A stretch of 64,000 nt of DNA from Ciborinia camelliae. Lineage: Eukaryota; Ascomycota; Leotiomycetes; Helotiales; Sclerotiniaceae. Position 1 is the stretch's first letter. The number at the start of each line of letters is the position of its first letter. Of the stretch, positions 19,833 through 33,002 are shown piece after piece. The DNA lies in the NCBI GenBank assembly GCA_025890175.1, contig JANPYM010000014.1, forward strand, positions 1,192,299-1,256,298. Direction: 5' to 3'. The position numbers and the translations under genes were made by a program. A model generated the notes under the pieces. That model saw only the letters and a list, made by a program, of their open reading frames with translations. It was not told where the DNA came from and did not search any database.

Positions 19833-22219
19833 TTACAAAAGCGCATCATCACCTCTATCCCCATGAACCTTCGCCTTTATCATTTCGCTCTGACCAGCCA
19901 CCTCCTCACTCCCCACCGTAGCCAGATATTTCTTGAAATTATCACTCATCTCCACCACTTTCTCAAAATGGTCCTGTCTCAACTCCACCTCCAACTTTCC
20001 TTCTTTATCCCCGCCTCTCTTGGTCTCAGCTTCGTATTCCGCCAGAGCAACTGCTGTTTGGAATGCGTTTCGAATCTCACGGCCATTCCACTCGATATCT
20101 TTTAGTACATCGTCTGAGAGAATATATCGTTTCGCCGCACTCTTAATCGTAATTTCATCCGCACGTTCCACTTCCAATTTCTTGAAGAATTGGAGCCAGA
20201 TTCTTTTACGGCCTTCGGGGTCCAATGGTCGATACCCAATGTACACATGAATACGACTGAAGAAAGCAGGATCAAAATGGCCCACGCGGTTAGTAGTTAA
20301 GAATAAGATACCACGGTAATATTCCATTGCGCGTAAGAAGACGGATACGAGTCCATTGCGTGTTAGTTCGGAAACTTCACGACGCTCGAGATAGACATCG
20401 GCTTCGTCGATTAACATGACGGCACCCCAGATTTCAGCCAGTTTGAACCATTGACTGAGGGATTCTTCGACGCGGAATTCGTCGGTTCCGATATCACCGC
20501 AGGTGAGGGAAAGTAGGGGTCGTGATGTGAATTCGGCTACACATTCTGCGGTGTATGTTTTTCCGGCACCTGGAGGACCATGCAACAAGAAGATTTGACC
20601 TTCGCCTTTGTTAGGAATAGGGTCCGCAGACCAGGCCACTTCGCTCTTGCCGGCCTTCTTGGATGATGTGTATTTATGGACGAGGGCTTTGATCATTTCC
20701 TGTTTCTCGTTTGGCAGTACCAAGTTTTCGATGGCTGAGGTGTAGAATTTGGGAGGTTGGCAGCAGTCAACGTCGAGAGCTTGCCATTTCTTCGACTTGA
20801 GATCGAAACCCATGATACGACGAGGACAAAGGAAGTACTTGTGTCGGGAAACAAGGCCATTTGAGTCTGTTACGGAAAGAGACGGGGTTTCGCGTGGGTC
20901 GATGTTCTCGTATTTACCCCAGCGAGTATTGACGGATGCCGCTTGACGCTTGGAATCGCAATCTGAACAATTGCAGCCATAATGCAAATCTGCCAAAATA
21001 CCAGATTCATCATCATCGATACCGAGGACTGGAGCTGGATGTTTCTGTGTTTCTTTCCAGTCGGCATACGTGTAGAAAGCACTTTGATCAACCACGACAC
21101 GACCTTCGTGGAAACGTTTTGGCTTTTGCTCAACTGGCATACTGAATCCTCTATAATCCATTTGTTTGCCCATCAACATACTATAGAATTTCTCTCCGCG
21201 ATCTTCAAGTTGTGTTCGTGGAGAGATGACGGGGTTGTTATCGATGTAATGAGCAGGAACGACTTTCAAAGATGCAATTTCGCGCTCGCCTTCAAAAGGC
21301 GCGATGACAACCTCGTGAGATCGACGTCCAACGAATCGGCCATCAAAATCTAGGTACCACATTTTGACTTTGAGAGGGGAGGGTTGTCCTGGTTTAGTGT
21401 TCTCGGTGGAATTCTCACAACCTTGGAGAATGAACCCAGCGCGTTGCTCGTCAAATTGAGCGTAGACATCCATTCCTGGTTTGAAGAGCATCCATAACAT
21501 CTCAAATGTTACTACTGGAATAGCTCTGGCATGTCTGTCGTCCTCTAACTTTAACTTCTCTTCAAAGTTGTCCTCGAGATACTTTTGAAGGACACTGATG
21601 TGGTGAGCGGCTTCTGCATCATCACAGTTCTCTTTGTATTCTTGAAGCTCCTTTCGGTAGTGAACAAGAATTCCATAAGGTTCCTTGATCGAGATTGTGT
21701 CTCCAAGTAAAGATTGCCCTGGATAATATTCGACAATGGATCTCAAGGCCTTCATAATATGTGGAGAATGAATGATGAGTTCTTTCTCTTCCATTGATCG
21801 TTCATCAAAGTCGTTTTCATCTTTGTTCTCTGATGATACAGCATTATCGTCATCCTTATCCTTCTTACCCCTTTTCTTGCCATAAATGGTAGGGAACCAA
21901 ATAGTGACACTGTATAGGACTTCTAGGATAGGTATTTCTGAATCACGATATCTAGAAGATGTTAATATTTAGTTAGAGAAATAACAATGATACTAACTGA
22001 CGTGGTCTTTTTCAACTTATATGGTGCTGCTAGCTCCTTTGTTCCCTTGATTTCACCACCTATATCCTTGTACTGGACTTTGTATAGAATCTCCGGACAT
22101 TTAATATCTTCGTCCTTGCCGGCATCACTTGACGCTTGGGTGGGGGTGGTAGCTTCTTTCTCGGCTTTGACGACGACATATTGCTCGCCGTCCTTGCTTG
22201 GGGTCTCGTTGGCATGCAT
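19833..22219 (-). CDS. AAA+ ATPase of the fungal DUF7025-AAA family
   Basis: Two exons, 22219-22002 and 21951-19833, give 778 aa. The 50-nt intron (GTCAGT...CTAACTAAA...TTCTAG) joins YKLKKTT to YRDSEIPILEV. Start is MHANETPSKDGEQYV at 22219; codons upstream lack an ATG. The N-terminal half (LLGDTISIKEPYGILVHYRK, FEMLWMLFKPGMDVYAQFDE, YLDFDGRFVGRR) matches the DUF7025-type domain that precedes AAA modules in many filamentous fungi. A CNCSDCDS cysteine cluster lies near residue 400. Walker A GPPGAGKT is at about 531-538 and Walker B VMLIDEAD at about 584-591, followed by sensor-1-like LFLTTNR and an arginine in DPAFFSRIHVYI. Probably a hexameric protein-remodelling ATPase; substrate unknown. 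Lys/Asp-rich stretch GKKRGKKDKDDD lies just after the intron. Confidence 0.9.
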
Positions 22220-24996
22220 GATTGAGGATATCTTGAAGAAATAAGAAGTATGCACTTAATGAGACGAAGAAGAGAAGAGTGAGTGGAAAATGATATGAAG
22301 ATCTGGAAAGAAATGAATACCGCAAAGAATTATATAGATATTCAAATGTAGATGACTCAAGCAAACGAAGATATAGGAATTTTGGTGGAACTTTGGTGTC
22401 ATTTGTGGAGTACAAGAGGTGGTGGTATAGGCAGCACTCGCCTCAGCAGTCAGCCTGCAGATTAGCACGACGCCAGATTTCTCTCATTCGTTAGAGATAG
22501 CAATGCATCGCCGATATACTTTCGCATTGGATATTTTGACTCACCGTGTTGTTGCTGTATACTATAGGCAAAGGACAAACGCTTTGAATGTCGATACTAG
22601 ACATATATGTGGTGGCTCTTTATGTGCAGCTAGTAGCCCTAGAGACTTTATATGCCGTCTGATTGGTTGAAGCTTAGGCAGATAGGTGGATAAGCTGCTA
22701 GGGTCCCCGCAATAGCTCGTCCAGCTGAATATTTACGTGGAGTATCATCTGTGGCACCAAAATTCTTCCTGACGAGTACATCCGGCCAGTGGTAGGTAGA
22801 ATTACGAGGAGGAATGACGGTGGTGTCGATTCATGGAGAATTTATACTATACCAGTATGACTACCTAAGCAAAGAAAGATTGCCATCCAATTCCAAGGAA
22901 CGACATGTATAAGGAATTTTGCGTGATTTCGAATAATTGAGTTCCATCCGAAATTATGAGCGACGAGTATAGATTGTCTAGTTCAATTTTGGAGTATTGG
23001 AAGAACGGTTGGCCTCCTTTCAAACAAACCAGACGATATTGCAGCCTAGGATCTGCTTTTCAGGAACTTTTGGGATCGTGGGTTGTAGAGGAGCCTCCAC
23101 TCAAGATATGTAGAGAGATCCACAATATACAGAAATCAGTCGAAATCAGTCTTGCTGTGCTTCCACTGGTTTCTGTTCCCGTTCCACTTTCATGTTGATA
23201 CTTGCCCGAGCCGTTCAGCGTATGAGTAATATCTGGACATCACGTAAAAGGCTCGGCGAGAATCAAGACAGTCGTTTGCACGGTACAGCATCGGGGTAGT
23301 TTAGTAGTGTTAAGATAATACATTCGCGATTATCAAACGCGTTGTTGCCGTGGCGGACATTTTCTTGTAGACGTGAGGTCGATTTCTTGAGTCCTCTTTA
23401 TCAAGATTGATAATTATCAGCCTGGCAGCCTGGAGTGCCAAGCTGAACGTCGATGTCAAATGTCTATCCTGTACTCGATATATCTCGCCAGGTAGTCCGG
23501 AATCCATTTGTATATCTCAAATACAGGAGATCTAAATCAGACGATGAGCCAACATCCACAAGGGAAGTTTGGCAGGGCAATAAATGTAGGGTTGATCCTC
23601 AAATGATAGGACCATCGGCTGGAAATGAATGGATTTGTCTATTTGTGTCTTTCGAGCAAATGAGAATTAACGCCAGCGTATAATAAGACGAAGTTGCTTT
23701 GAAAGCAAGCCTCCGAGTAAGATTTAACATTATTGTATCGATAAGATTTTATCAACAATCTTATATAGGAATATTAAGCTTGAATAACATCAACATGAGG
23801 TAACGCTGCTGCGAACATGTTAGTTTTTAAATAAATAAAATATTCATGGTGCGAGAAAGAAGAAGATTCAACGACTGTTGATTCAAAATATGGAGGAAAT
23901 CTTCACTAAAGCTGCTTTAGATTGCCGATATGTTGTGGCGGTGTGAAAATGGATGGCTGCAATATTGCCCGAGCTAAAAATAAAGATGATCCGGTGCGGA
24001 TATATATTAATCCGATAGAATCTCACAAATCAAACTCGATTCCTCCCATTCTCCACGTTTCTTACTCACACGCCATTCTTGTGATTACTCCAAAGACCTT
24101 AGAGTTTTATTAGAGATTGATCCCTTTCGCGAATGCCTTCCTTCACGTCTTCCAGTTTATGCAAGCAAAGCAGGCTACCCATTATTTTGTTGCATTTACG
24201 AGCACTCCCGGTGAACATGGAGTTACTGTAATCAAAATGCCTACTTGGGTACCTCTACCTTCAACCTATTACCAACTCCAGATTCCTGCCAGATCTATGC
24301 AAAATCAAAGCCTTCTTATTTCGGTCGCAATTATGGTTACTTATTGGCCTTAGCCGCAATATCGCAAATCCATTAACAGAAAAAGGAAAGACTACCGGAT
24401 TTCTAATATCTATTTTCTCCTTCGAACTATTGATTATCAAATATAACCATATCATCATACATTACGTTACTTCGACTATAGCCTCAAAGTAGCTCTTTCG
24501 GGGAAAAAAGTAACCAAGTTAAGTAAATCTCACCATCTATCCTTAGTAAGCCTTACGGACCGTTCCTCTACAAACTGCTGCATGAATTATTTAGCCTGTC
24601 GTTTATGATGGTTCTTCAACCTTTTACAGATATAAGTAAGGTACGCCAAGTCTGACGTGCAGATACTGCTGCGCCTATAACATTTCTGGGGGGTTTGGCG
24701 AATATCCCACTCTATAAACTCTATTATTGGGCATAAAGTGCATCGAACCGCAGCGAAACGTTTAACCGAATCTTCATGGAGGGGTTATCTTCAAGAAGCT
24801 GGTGGGATGATATCTAGAGATGCTCAGCCAACTTTGATGATATGGTTAATGTTTTTTTACTGTTGCACCATTCTCTTTAATTAATGTTCTTCTTTCTTAC
24901 TTCTCCCTTTCTTGTATGGATTTCCATATCTTAGATTAATTATCTCCTCTTACCACTTGGTTCTTCTTCGATTGAGTATCGTCGTTGAGAGATATC
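22220..24996. other. Long divergent intergenic region
   Basis: 2.8 kb between the AAA+ gene and the haemolysin-III-type gene. Short ORFs (22956-23198, 23453-23683, 23922-24113, 24117-24353) are unrelated to families I recognise. AT-rich in 23.7-24.9 kb. It may hide regulatory DNA, an ncRNA, or a remnant; I see no firm feature. Confidence 0.5.
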
Positions 24997-26208
24997 ATGA
25001 TCTCTACCGAGTCCGGAGCTTCAAGTCTATCATATTCTACCCATGGTTGCGGCAGGAGGGATTCTCCAACATTTATCGATGATACATTCACTCCTATTTC
25101 TGGAATTGGAATTTCCATCCCCTATCCAATTTTACAACGAACATTTCTTTTGGACCCCACGCCCCCACCAAGTCCCGTGGGACCAACATTCAAATGTCCC
25201 TCATCTTCCCCTTCATCAACAATACTGGGACAATACGACCTCATAACATTCGATGAGCTCCCAATATGGAGTCAAGATAATCCTCATATCCAATCCGGAT
25301 ATCGACAAATCTCCCATTCTACCTCCACCTGTCTCCATTCCTGTTTCCAAATCCATAATGAAACTTTCAACATATGGTCCCATTTCATTCCTTGTATTCT
25401 ATTCATGATCCTAGAAGGTGTAATGATATACTATCTCAATGTCCGTTACCCCAATGCCACAATCAAAGATCATATCATCTTTGCATTTTTCATTTTCTGC
25501 GCAACCATTTGCTTGGGCATCTCGGCAATCTTTCACTCCCTCATCTCTCATTCTCGAAAAACCCGCGATCTCTGGTTGAAACTTGATTATGCCGGTATTG
25601 TGTTTTTAATCGTGGGTTGTTTTGTTTCCGCTGTATATATGGCTTTCTTTTGTCAACAAACTTTACAATATGCTTATTGGGGAATGGTCAGTCATGTCTT
25701 TCTCTTCTACATTGTTCTTCTCCGTACTCATGGAATATTCAGATTCTGGCAATGTCAAGCACGGCATTGGTTTTCCTCCTCCTACCAGCATTTCAAGGTC
25801 ATCAATGGCGTTCCTTTCGCGTAGCGGCTTTTTGCGCTACGGGTGTTTCGGTTTTCATACCTTTCATTCATGCAATTGCACAATTTGGTTTTTCTCAGGC
25901 CATGGATCAATCGGGTATGCCATATTATTTCGCCGAAGCATTGTTGCTCCTTATTGGAGTTGTTTGTTTTGCTGTATGTTTATTCTTGCCTGTGCTATCA
26001 ATCTCATTTTCTTCTGGGGGAAGACTAATTAATCGAATAGAAACGATGGCCCGAATCTTGGATCCCTGGGAGTTTCGATCTCCTCGGGAATTCGCATCAG
26101 ATCTTTCATCTTTTGACAGTCCTGGCTTTGGCGTTACATTTCGCGGGGTTATTACAAGCGTTTGATTATAATTATGGGAAAGGAGTATGTACAGGGCGGA
26201 TCTCATAA
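24997..26208 (+). CDS. Adiponectin receptor / haemolysin-III family membrane protein (IZH-like)
   Basis: Three exons, 24997-25686, 25743-25973 and 26041-26208, give 362 aa. Joined sequence runs through the family hallmarks: LPIWSQDNPHIQSGYRQ, then SCFQIHNETFNIWSHFIPCI (conserved H-N-E-x-x-N-x-W-x-H), AIFHSLISHSR (His of the metal site), LDYAGIVFLI (conserved Asp), and the C-terminal GNSHQIFHLLTVLALALHFA (H-x-x-x-H metal ligands). Seven membrane helices are expected. Both introns are phase 0 (56 and 67 nt) and the last exon is read in a different frame from the unspliced ORF, which is why splicing is certain: only the spliced frame restores the HxxxH motif. Homologues (yeast Izh/Pho36) affect zinc and sterol/lipid homeostasis. 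Cytosolic N-terminus of about 85 residues is Ser/Pro-rich. Confidence 0.93.
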
Positions 26209-27271
26209 TATATATAATTTCGACATATATGAGATTGTGGAGATGGACGAATGGATGGGTGGGTGTATATATTGGTACGAAACGGAATGGCTTTCGACTG
26301 TGATTACGAAATTATGATATGATAATGTTGATAAGGGTTTATTGGGAAAAGGAAAAGCATAGGATAGGATTATAAGAAAGAAAAGAAATGGGAAATGGGA
26401 AATCAGAGGCAATGGAGTATGGACGAATATCCAATTGATTGGAAAAGAGGGGGAAAAAGGAAAGGATATACCCGCGAGATATCTCAGATATATTATTTCA
26501 TGAGCAGAGAATCAGAAATAGATATGAAGAAAAATCATTATAAGATACATACGCATATATTTCGAGCTATTGAACACTCATCTCGAAAGTGAACACGCAA
26601 ACACAAATAAATACTACTCACTCTCCATCATTGATACATCGCATCACATCACATCACTAAAACAACATAAAAGTATATAAAAAAATCGATGAAAATTTCC
26701 CCAATGCATGGGGTGGTATCAAGAGTAAAGTAAAATCCGAAAAACAGTCAGTCTCGACTCTCACTGCAGTTCTCCATGACTCCTCTGGCTCCCCATATCC
26801 ATAGCCATCAATAGCCATATCCATCCAAAAACGCAACTGGAAATTTCAACCCCCAAACTCCAAACCCCAAACTCCCAATAAATAGTTACAGAGAAGTTGA
26901 TCGGACTTCGGTCATCAATCATATATGTAACTAACGAACGAACGACCGAACGAATGAACGCCGCTTCCAAATCAAATCGAATCAAACCCAATCAAAAATA
27001 ACCTAGTCTGGCCTGGCCCGGCCCTGAAAATTGTGCCGAGGTGCCTAGGTAGGTATGTTTCTAGCACTTTTCCTTTTCCTTTTCCTTTTCCTTAACTCCT
27101 TTCGTTCGCTTGCTTGCTTGTTTGCTCGCTCGCTTGCTTGTTTCCTTGTTTCCCATTATAACAAAACGTTCCTCTACCATCTCCCTTTCCCTCTCTCTCT
27201 CTCCCATCCTCCTTCTTTTCCTCCCATTTTGCCCATACCTCCCTCCATCCCATCAACGAACCCCCCCCAAC
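26209..27271. other. Intergenic region
   Basis: Contains AT-rich 3' flank and a polypyrimidine tract (CTTTTC and CTTG/CTCG repeats, 27065-27150). No coding feature. Confidence 0.5.
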
Positions 27272-27661
27272 TCAACAAAAACTCGTCAAGCTCTCCGGAT
27301 CCACCTGATCGATCTTGCCCCTCCGACCGCCCAAGATCCGCAAATCCCCACTGTTCATCCAGGGGGTGATGCCGCGCCCGGGCGTGCCCCGTCCGATCGT
27401 GTGGTGCTTTTGTGGCGTGTTGCTGTTGGTGAAGATTAGGGTGGAGAGGATCTTGTAGGGGTGTGGGTTTTGCGTGCCGGCGGGGGATTTGGATGGGGAG
27501 GATGGGGCGAAGGTGCTGTGGGTGAGAGTGGTTAGTTGGTGGGTTGGAGAGACAAGGGGGAAATGGAAAAGGGGGAGGAAGAGGAAAATGGGGAGGAAAG
27601 TAACGTACCTGGAGGATGAATATGAGGATGAGGATGAAGATGAAGATGAAGATTTCGCCAT
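27272..27661 (-). CDS. Small serine-rich hypothetical protein
   Basis: Two exons, 27661-27609 and 27515-27272, give 98 aa; intron 27608-27516 (GTACGT...CCACAG). Exon 1 starts MAKSS and is almost entirely serine, encoded by a TCATCT-type trinucleotide microsatellite, so its length probably varies. Exon 2 encodes NPHPYKILSTLIFTNS, then HTIGRGTPGRGITPWMNSGD and LRILGGRRGKIDQVDPESL. This half looks like a genuine conserved protein segment with glycine/arginine-rich turns, but I do not recognise the family. The larger overlapping frame 27174-27713 is a shadow. Confidence 0.6.
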   Translation of the reverse strand: MAKSSSSSSSSSSYSSSRYVTFLPIFLFLPLFHFPLVSPTHQLTTLTHSTFAPSSPSKSPAGTQNPHPYKILSTLIFTNSNTPQKHHTIGRGTPGRGITPWMNSGDLRILGGRRGKIDQVDPESLTSFC

Positions 27662-29995
27662 GATTACACTTTGCGAATCTAGTATCGTACAACGTGGGTG
27701 TGTTGATATTCAATTGTAAAATCCAATTGAAAAACAGACAGAGTAATCAGATATCCAACGACTTAAATATAGACGATAAATAGGTACCTAAGCAAACACT
27801 CGATAAAAAACTTCGATATAACAAGGTAGGTAGGTAGGTAGATAGGTATTCTGAACTTGTAGTATCAATAACTGGAGATGCTATAATATAACAAGAGCGA
27901 TAAAATATCACCCAGCGTATAATATTCCAGTACTCTCTCTCGAACTTTCACATATCAGATACTGAATAGGTATATAATAAATATGTCATGATGCAGAAAT
28001 GCCCTGTCCTTTATAACTCCACCAATTGGTCACACAAGCAGATCTAGGGGACCCCTGGAACCCCTGCGGTCTCGCGATGCCAAGGCTCTGGTAGGTAAGA
28101 AAAATTGCCCTGAAAAGAGAATTTGGCCACCATACCATACCATGCCCTGCCATGATGAAACCCCAGCCCACAACCCAACGACGTTTCCTAGCTCCAACCA
28201 CTTGGATGATGTGAGAATGAAGTTAGTTGTTCCTCTTTTTGCACCACCCAGGATCCCCAAAAGAAAGGAAGAAAAAGGGGGATTCAGCTGCAGTGCAGCG
28301 CAGTGACTGAAGTATTTGACACGTGTTTGTCGTTTCGCTTATCATGAATTCGTTGGATGAGAAGGGTTTGGCGTGGCATCATTGGCTCCTGGGCAGGATT
28401 GGCATGACATGGCAGGATGTTGGGAAGAAAATCCGGGGTTGCGATACGACTTATAGTGATGTCGTACTTGTGATACCCGAGGGGAAGTTGGGCGTGAATC
28501 ACGAGGAGGGTGGAGGAAGAGGGGATGGGATTGCAAGGAGAGAGGGCGATGTTACCTCGTTACGTAATGCCCATGTCAGATGCTGATGAAACGAAACACA
28601 CGGTTTGGTGGTACTGTTTGTTGATGTGACCTGCATACTTCTTTCTCATGATTGCTGATTGCTTCTCGGCTTTAGTCATTGAAACGAGAATTGATCATAC
28701 TTCCCCTTAGTGTCTAGGTTACCAGAACTTCAAATTTCATGGCCCGCGACGAGATTGGTTCGTTCTATGTAAGGCGTGCTTGTTTGTGCCCTACCTACTC
28801 AAGGTAGCTACCCCTCCTTTCTTCGCTCCATACATACCTAACATACATATGACATGCTGGATAACATGACATGAACGTAACCCGACTAGATGATTTTCTA
28901 GAACGATAATCGAAGTTATCGAACATTGGTTTGAAGAGCATCGGGTTATCTCCATCCTACCTACGAATAAGGTAACCAATGAGTCGCCTCTTTCCCTCCG
29001 AGCCCAATTCCGATACGATCGATGTATGTATGTATGTGTCCCTATATCGTTGGACAAGCACGTAAGAAGTACAACATCCTTACATGCACCTCCTCCGTGT
29101 TTCGTACTCCGTACACTTGATGGTGATACACTGATGGTAATATCCCATCACATGTAGAACCCACCCTACAATGAATACCGTACAGCATCTCGGCTTTAGC
29201 TCAGCTCAACCACAACGCAACACTACATAACCCCCTACAACACATGATAAGGATAAAAACGTGGCAAAACTTCATTTTGCCAGAACACTACACTACTGCC
29301 GGTCTGTAAGACTGCAAGACTGTAACCTCGGTAACCTAACTCCACAGCCTCATCTTATTAACCTATGCGACAAAACGAAAGAAACAGAATGAAAATCATG
29401 AAATGGTCCCCAGAACGGTAATTCATTCTGCATATGGTTGTGTACCCCGCGCGGGGGCGATGGTTCCGTTCGGGTCCTAAGTTACATTTGATATGCGGTT
29501 GGTTGGTCATTGGATATTCTCCGAGGAAAATCGGCGCGAGGACATTCTTGGAGGATGTTTTGTATCTTACGTTTTTATATTGTATTCCGAGGTTAGGATC
29601 CTTTGGAGACTTGGGGTTAAAAGGAAAGCCAATCCAAGCCAAGTTAGGCGTATCATTTGATAGAAGAGATGAAGTTTTTGAATTCATGTGACTGGGCTGA
29701 GTTTTCTTCGCATTGTCGGGGTTGAGATAGTATCTTCTATCAGTCTCATGCTCGGAGTAGATTCGGGATTATGGATGGATGGGTGGATTGGGAAGGGTTC
29801 TATGCACATAACCAACAGCCTCAGAAATCATGAAAGATAATGTTCACTTCACTACATACACCTTTTCCTTCCTCTTTCACTCTCGAAAAAAAACATCGTC
29901 AGTTCGCCTATCGCTCTAAAACCTGAAAACTGCATGCATCGTGCAATGTACTCTTTTCCACAAAGAAGATGAAAAAAGACCTCCACACCGAAACT
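27662..29995. other. Intergenic region
   Basis: TAGG microsatellite at 27825-27847. Opposed ORFs at 28323-28586/28284-28502 and 29434-29691/29358-29687 overlap antisense to each other with no recognised product. Last 200 bp is probably the coronin 3' UTR. Confidence 0.5.
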
Positions 29996-32211
29996 TTAAG
30001 ACTTAGCGGCTTCCAACTCCAGTTCCAACTGTCTAATTCTTTCACTCTGGTCACCAGGACCAACTCTCATCTTCAATGTATCAACTTCTTGAGTCAATAG
30101 CCCAATTTTCTCGGTTTGTGCTGTGATGGTTTTGGTTTGGGCTTCCAAAAGTTTCTTGATTTCTGCTAGAGAATCTTCGACACCAGCAGTAGTTGGGGAT
30201 GGTTGAGGAGCACCAACAGCGGAAATAGATCCAGAGGTGGGAATAGTGGCTGGGGTAGGTTTTGCTGCGGGCTCGAATGATGCTGGTGTTGCTTGAGACA
30301 CAGGAGATGCCTTTGGTGGGGTAGTTTTTGTTGGAACGATTTTGACTGGTTCAATCTTCGCTGCAGCAGGAACTGACTTTTGAATTGGCTTTTGAATCTC
30401 CTCAAAACTAGAATTATCATCCCCTTCTTCCTCGTCATCATCTTGGAATTTAGAGGCCATGGCTGAAATGGAGCCCTTTTGCTCGGACATGGATGGTGGA
30501 GGTGCTCTTTGTGCGACAGGAGCAGGTTCAGGCTCTGCCTTAGGTGGTGCAGTCTTTGTTGGGGATGGAGTTGGAGCTGGTGCAGCTGCGGGTGGTTTAT
30601 AATCGGATGGTACCTCAACTGGGGCATTTCCTTCATATACACTTTCCAAATCGATCTTGGCAGGAATTCCGTCTTTACCAGCGAGCCATTCTTCGGCAGT
30701 TACCGCAGGTTTCAAACCAATAGCAGGTGGGTAGATATCGGATTGGAAGACTTCGGCTCGTCGAGGAACCGTGAAAGAGATAGGTTCAACATATTGGTCG
30801 TTGACGGTCTTGAATCCCTTCATAACTTCGTTCTCATGAACCTGTATACTGTCAGAATAGATGTGCGAAATATATGCAATGATAACTACTCACATTAATA
30901 CCACGTCTTGGAAGGAATGCGATACCACGTTGTTGATCACTGGACTTATATTCAGACAAGAATTCGAACTTGTCATTCTCATATTCGAAGTATCGAATGT
31001 TGCCGTCACTAAACCGTCAGCTAGTTTTCTCTTGAGATCCTCCGAACAACTTACCCCTTGCCTGCCAAGTACAAACATTGTGTTCCATCATCTAAATAAT
31101 AATTAGCATAAATTAAATGCAATCCATAAATGTAACCTACCCCAGAATGGCATGCAAACACCCGAGATCGAGTCCAAAACGGTGAATCCGCCAATTGGTT
31201 CTTTGGCGTTACCAACATCCCACAAAGCTAATTGACGATCACTCATCTTGGAGAATCCAGTGGTAGCCAAGCGGTTATGTTCTCCCATCCATACAACTCT
31301 GCTATTCTTTGCTCCGGTATGTCCAGGTCCTTCATGCGCGGGCCTTTCCTGTCTAGTATCCCAAATTCGCAACTTCTTGTCTCGAGATGTAGTGGCCAGA
31401 AGAGCTCCGTTTGCGCTCCATGATAAACTTTGTACAATATCTCCGTGCTTCAATGTCAAAGGTGCCCTCCCAGTGCCTACATCCCATAATTTAACCGTGT
31501 AATCGCCCGATGCGGATGCGAGGATGTTGTTGGCGGCGGGGTTGAATAGAACTTGTCCGACTTTTCTGCAGATTGTTAAAATCGATTCAAACCTTCTGTG
31601 TAGCTGGGACATACCTAGAATGTCCTGCCAATTTGCTGATAGGCGCAACGTCTACTGGTTCCTCGGAATCCTGATAAAGGGTAAAGCCTTCAGGAACCTC
31701 CCATATAAATACCTTTCCATCATCAGATCCAGAAGCGATAATGCGATCGTTGAAAGGGTTCCTAATCCAAAGGTGAGAGTTTGTTCCATCGATCACTTAT
31801 CAACTACTTACCAATCCGTATCAAGAACCGGTCCAGTATGACCTCGAAACAATGGGATTTGTTCTGGCAGACGACCTTTCTCATGCAAAGGAATAACAGC
31901 GAATGCGCCTCCACCACTAGCTTCCCAATTGACCGAAAGATATTCAGGATTGGCCTATTTCGATGATGAGCTGCCTTATTCCTCGAGTCTATATCATTTT
32001 GCAGGTATTGGGCTTTCCCACCTTGATTAAATTGGTATCCCATGCATTGCGACTGATATGTAAGTTATCGTAACATGCCTCCTTCTTCGATGATTTACCA
32101 AAGACATGTCCTATTTACTCATCAGCGATTGCTCTCGTGCCTCTTTTTGAGGGTTGTGTTATTGTAACAAGGCTTACGATATTTCGACGCGCGCACAAAA
32201 CGACCTGCCAT
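29996..32211 (-). CDS. CRN1: Coronin (actin-binding WD40 protein)
   Basis: Eight exons: 32211-32178, 32110-32022, 31954-31812, 31761-31615, 31565-31141, 31091-31055, 31008-30894, 30841-29996, giving 611 aa. It begins MAGRFVRASKYRHVFGKSSK, the diagnostic coronin N-terminus, followed by WD40 repeats (DTDWNPFNDRIIASGSDDGK, VLFNPAANNILASASGDYTV, LATTSRDKKLRIWDTR, and a Trp-Asp in LALWDVGN) forming the seven-blade propeller to about residue 390. Then comes the coronin C-terminal extension (EVFQSDIYPPAIGLKPAVTA). The linker is Pro/Ala/Lys-rich with an acidic patch (DDDEEEGDD), as in fungal coronins. The last 50 residues form a coiled coil (LLEAQTKTITAQTEKIGLLT). Coronin binds F-actin and regulates Arp2/3 and cofilin at cortical patches. 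All eight joins preserve frame and family sequence. Confidence 0.96.
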
Positions 32212-33002
32212 CGGAGCTCATGTAAAGGTTCGAAAGAAGAAGTTAAAGAGTTATTGAATGTATGTAATTAAGAATGTTGAGGTATTTTCAAAAAAAAAGA
32301 ATGTTTTATTTCGTTGATGTTGTTGGTGGTGTTGTTGTTGTTGTTGTTTGTTTGATTATTACTCTTGTCTTGTGTTTATGCGAAGCTCGGCCAAAAGTCT
32401 TGATGATGCTATCAATGAGTAGGTACCTCTACCTATAGAGATGGTGAAACTCAATTTCTATCGAGTCCCTACTCTGGAGTCTGTAGACGCGAGGCTTTTG
32501 CTGTTCAGTGACTGCGCCCGCCAATGGTTTCACGGTTTCCACGGGTTATAAGGTTATTAAACTCTACTACAATGGGAAGTCACGGCCCACCTGTTCAATA
32601 TCGTTTTATATTAGGAGTTCCTTTGTTTAACCCCTTTTTCTATATTTATATTATGTTCTTTCATGAATTGCATTGGCATTAATTTTATCTACTCCATTCA
32701 ATGTTATCCATACCTACCTACCCAGGTACGATTTATTAGGTGGATGGTATTATTACCAGCCGGGCAACCTTGGAACTTCCAAGTACGGAATAGACGGAGG
32801 ACGGAATACGGAATATTGGTTCATTGCTAATATGCTATGGTTCATTAAAAACCCACCCTCTTCAAGACTCAAGCCCACTTTCCGCTGCATAATTCTCCAC
32901 CCTTTGGTGCGCTTGTACTGTTGAACTGGAGCGGGTGGTGGGACTTGATGTGTATATAGATACTAATAAGAGCGCCTTCTTCAACAAACAACTCTCAAGT
33001 TG
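32212..33002. other. Intergenic region, coronin promoter side
   Basis: GTTGTT microsatellite (32318-32352) just upstream of coronin. ORF 32673-32924 not supported. Confidence 0.5.

Noticed and set aside
22956..23683. Small plus-strand ORFs
   Set aside because: No family resemblance and no splice-supported extension.
27174..27713. 179-codon minus-strand ORF
   Set aside because: Reads through low-complexity sequence in another frame; the spliced 98-aa model uses better splice sites and start.
29358..29691. Two overlapping antisense ORFs of 85 and 109 codons
   Set aside because: Each is the complement of the other, no intron-consistent extension, no recognisable family.
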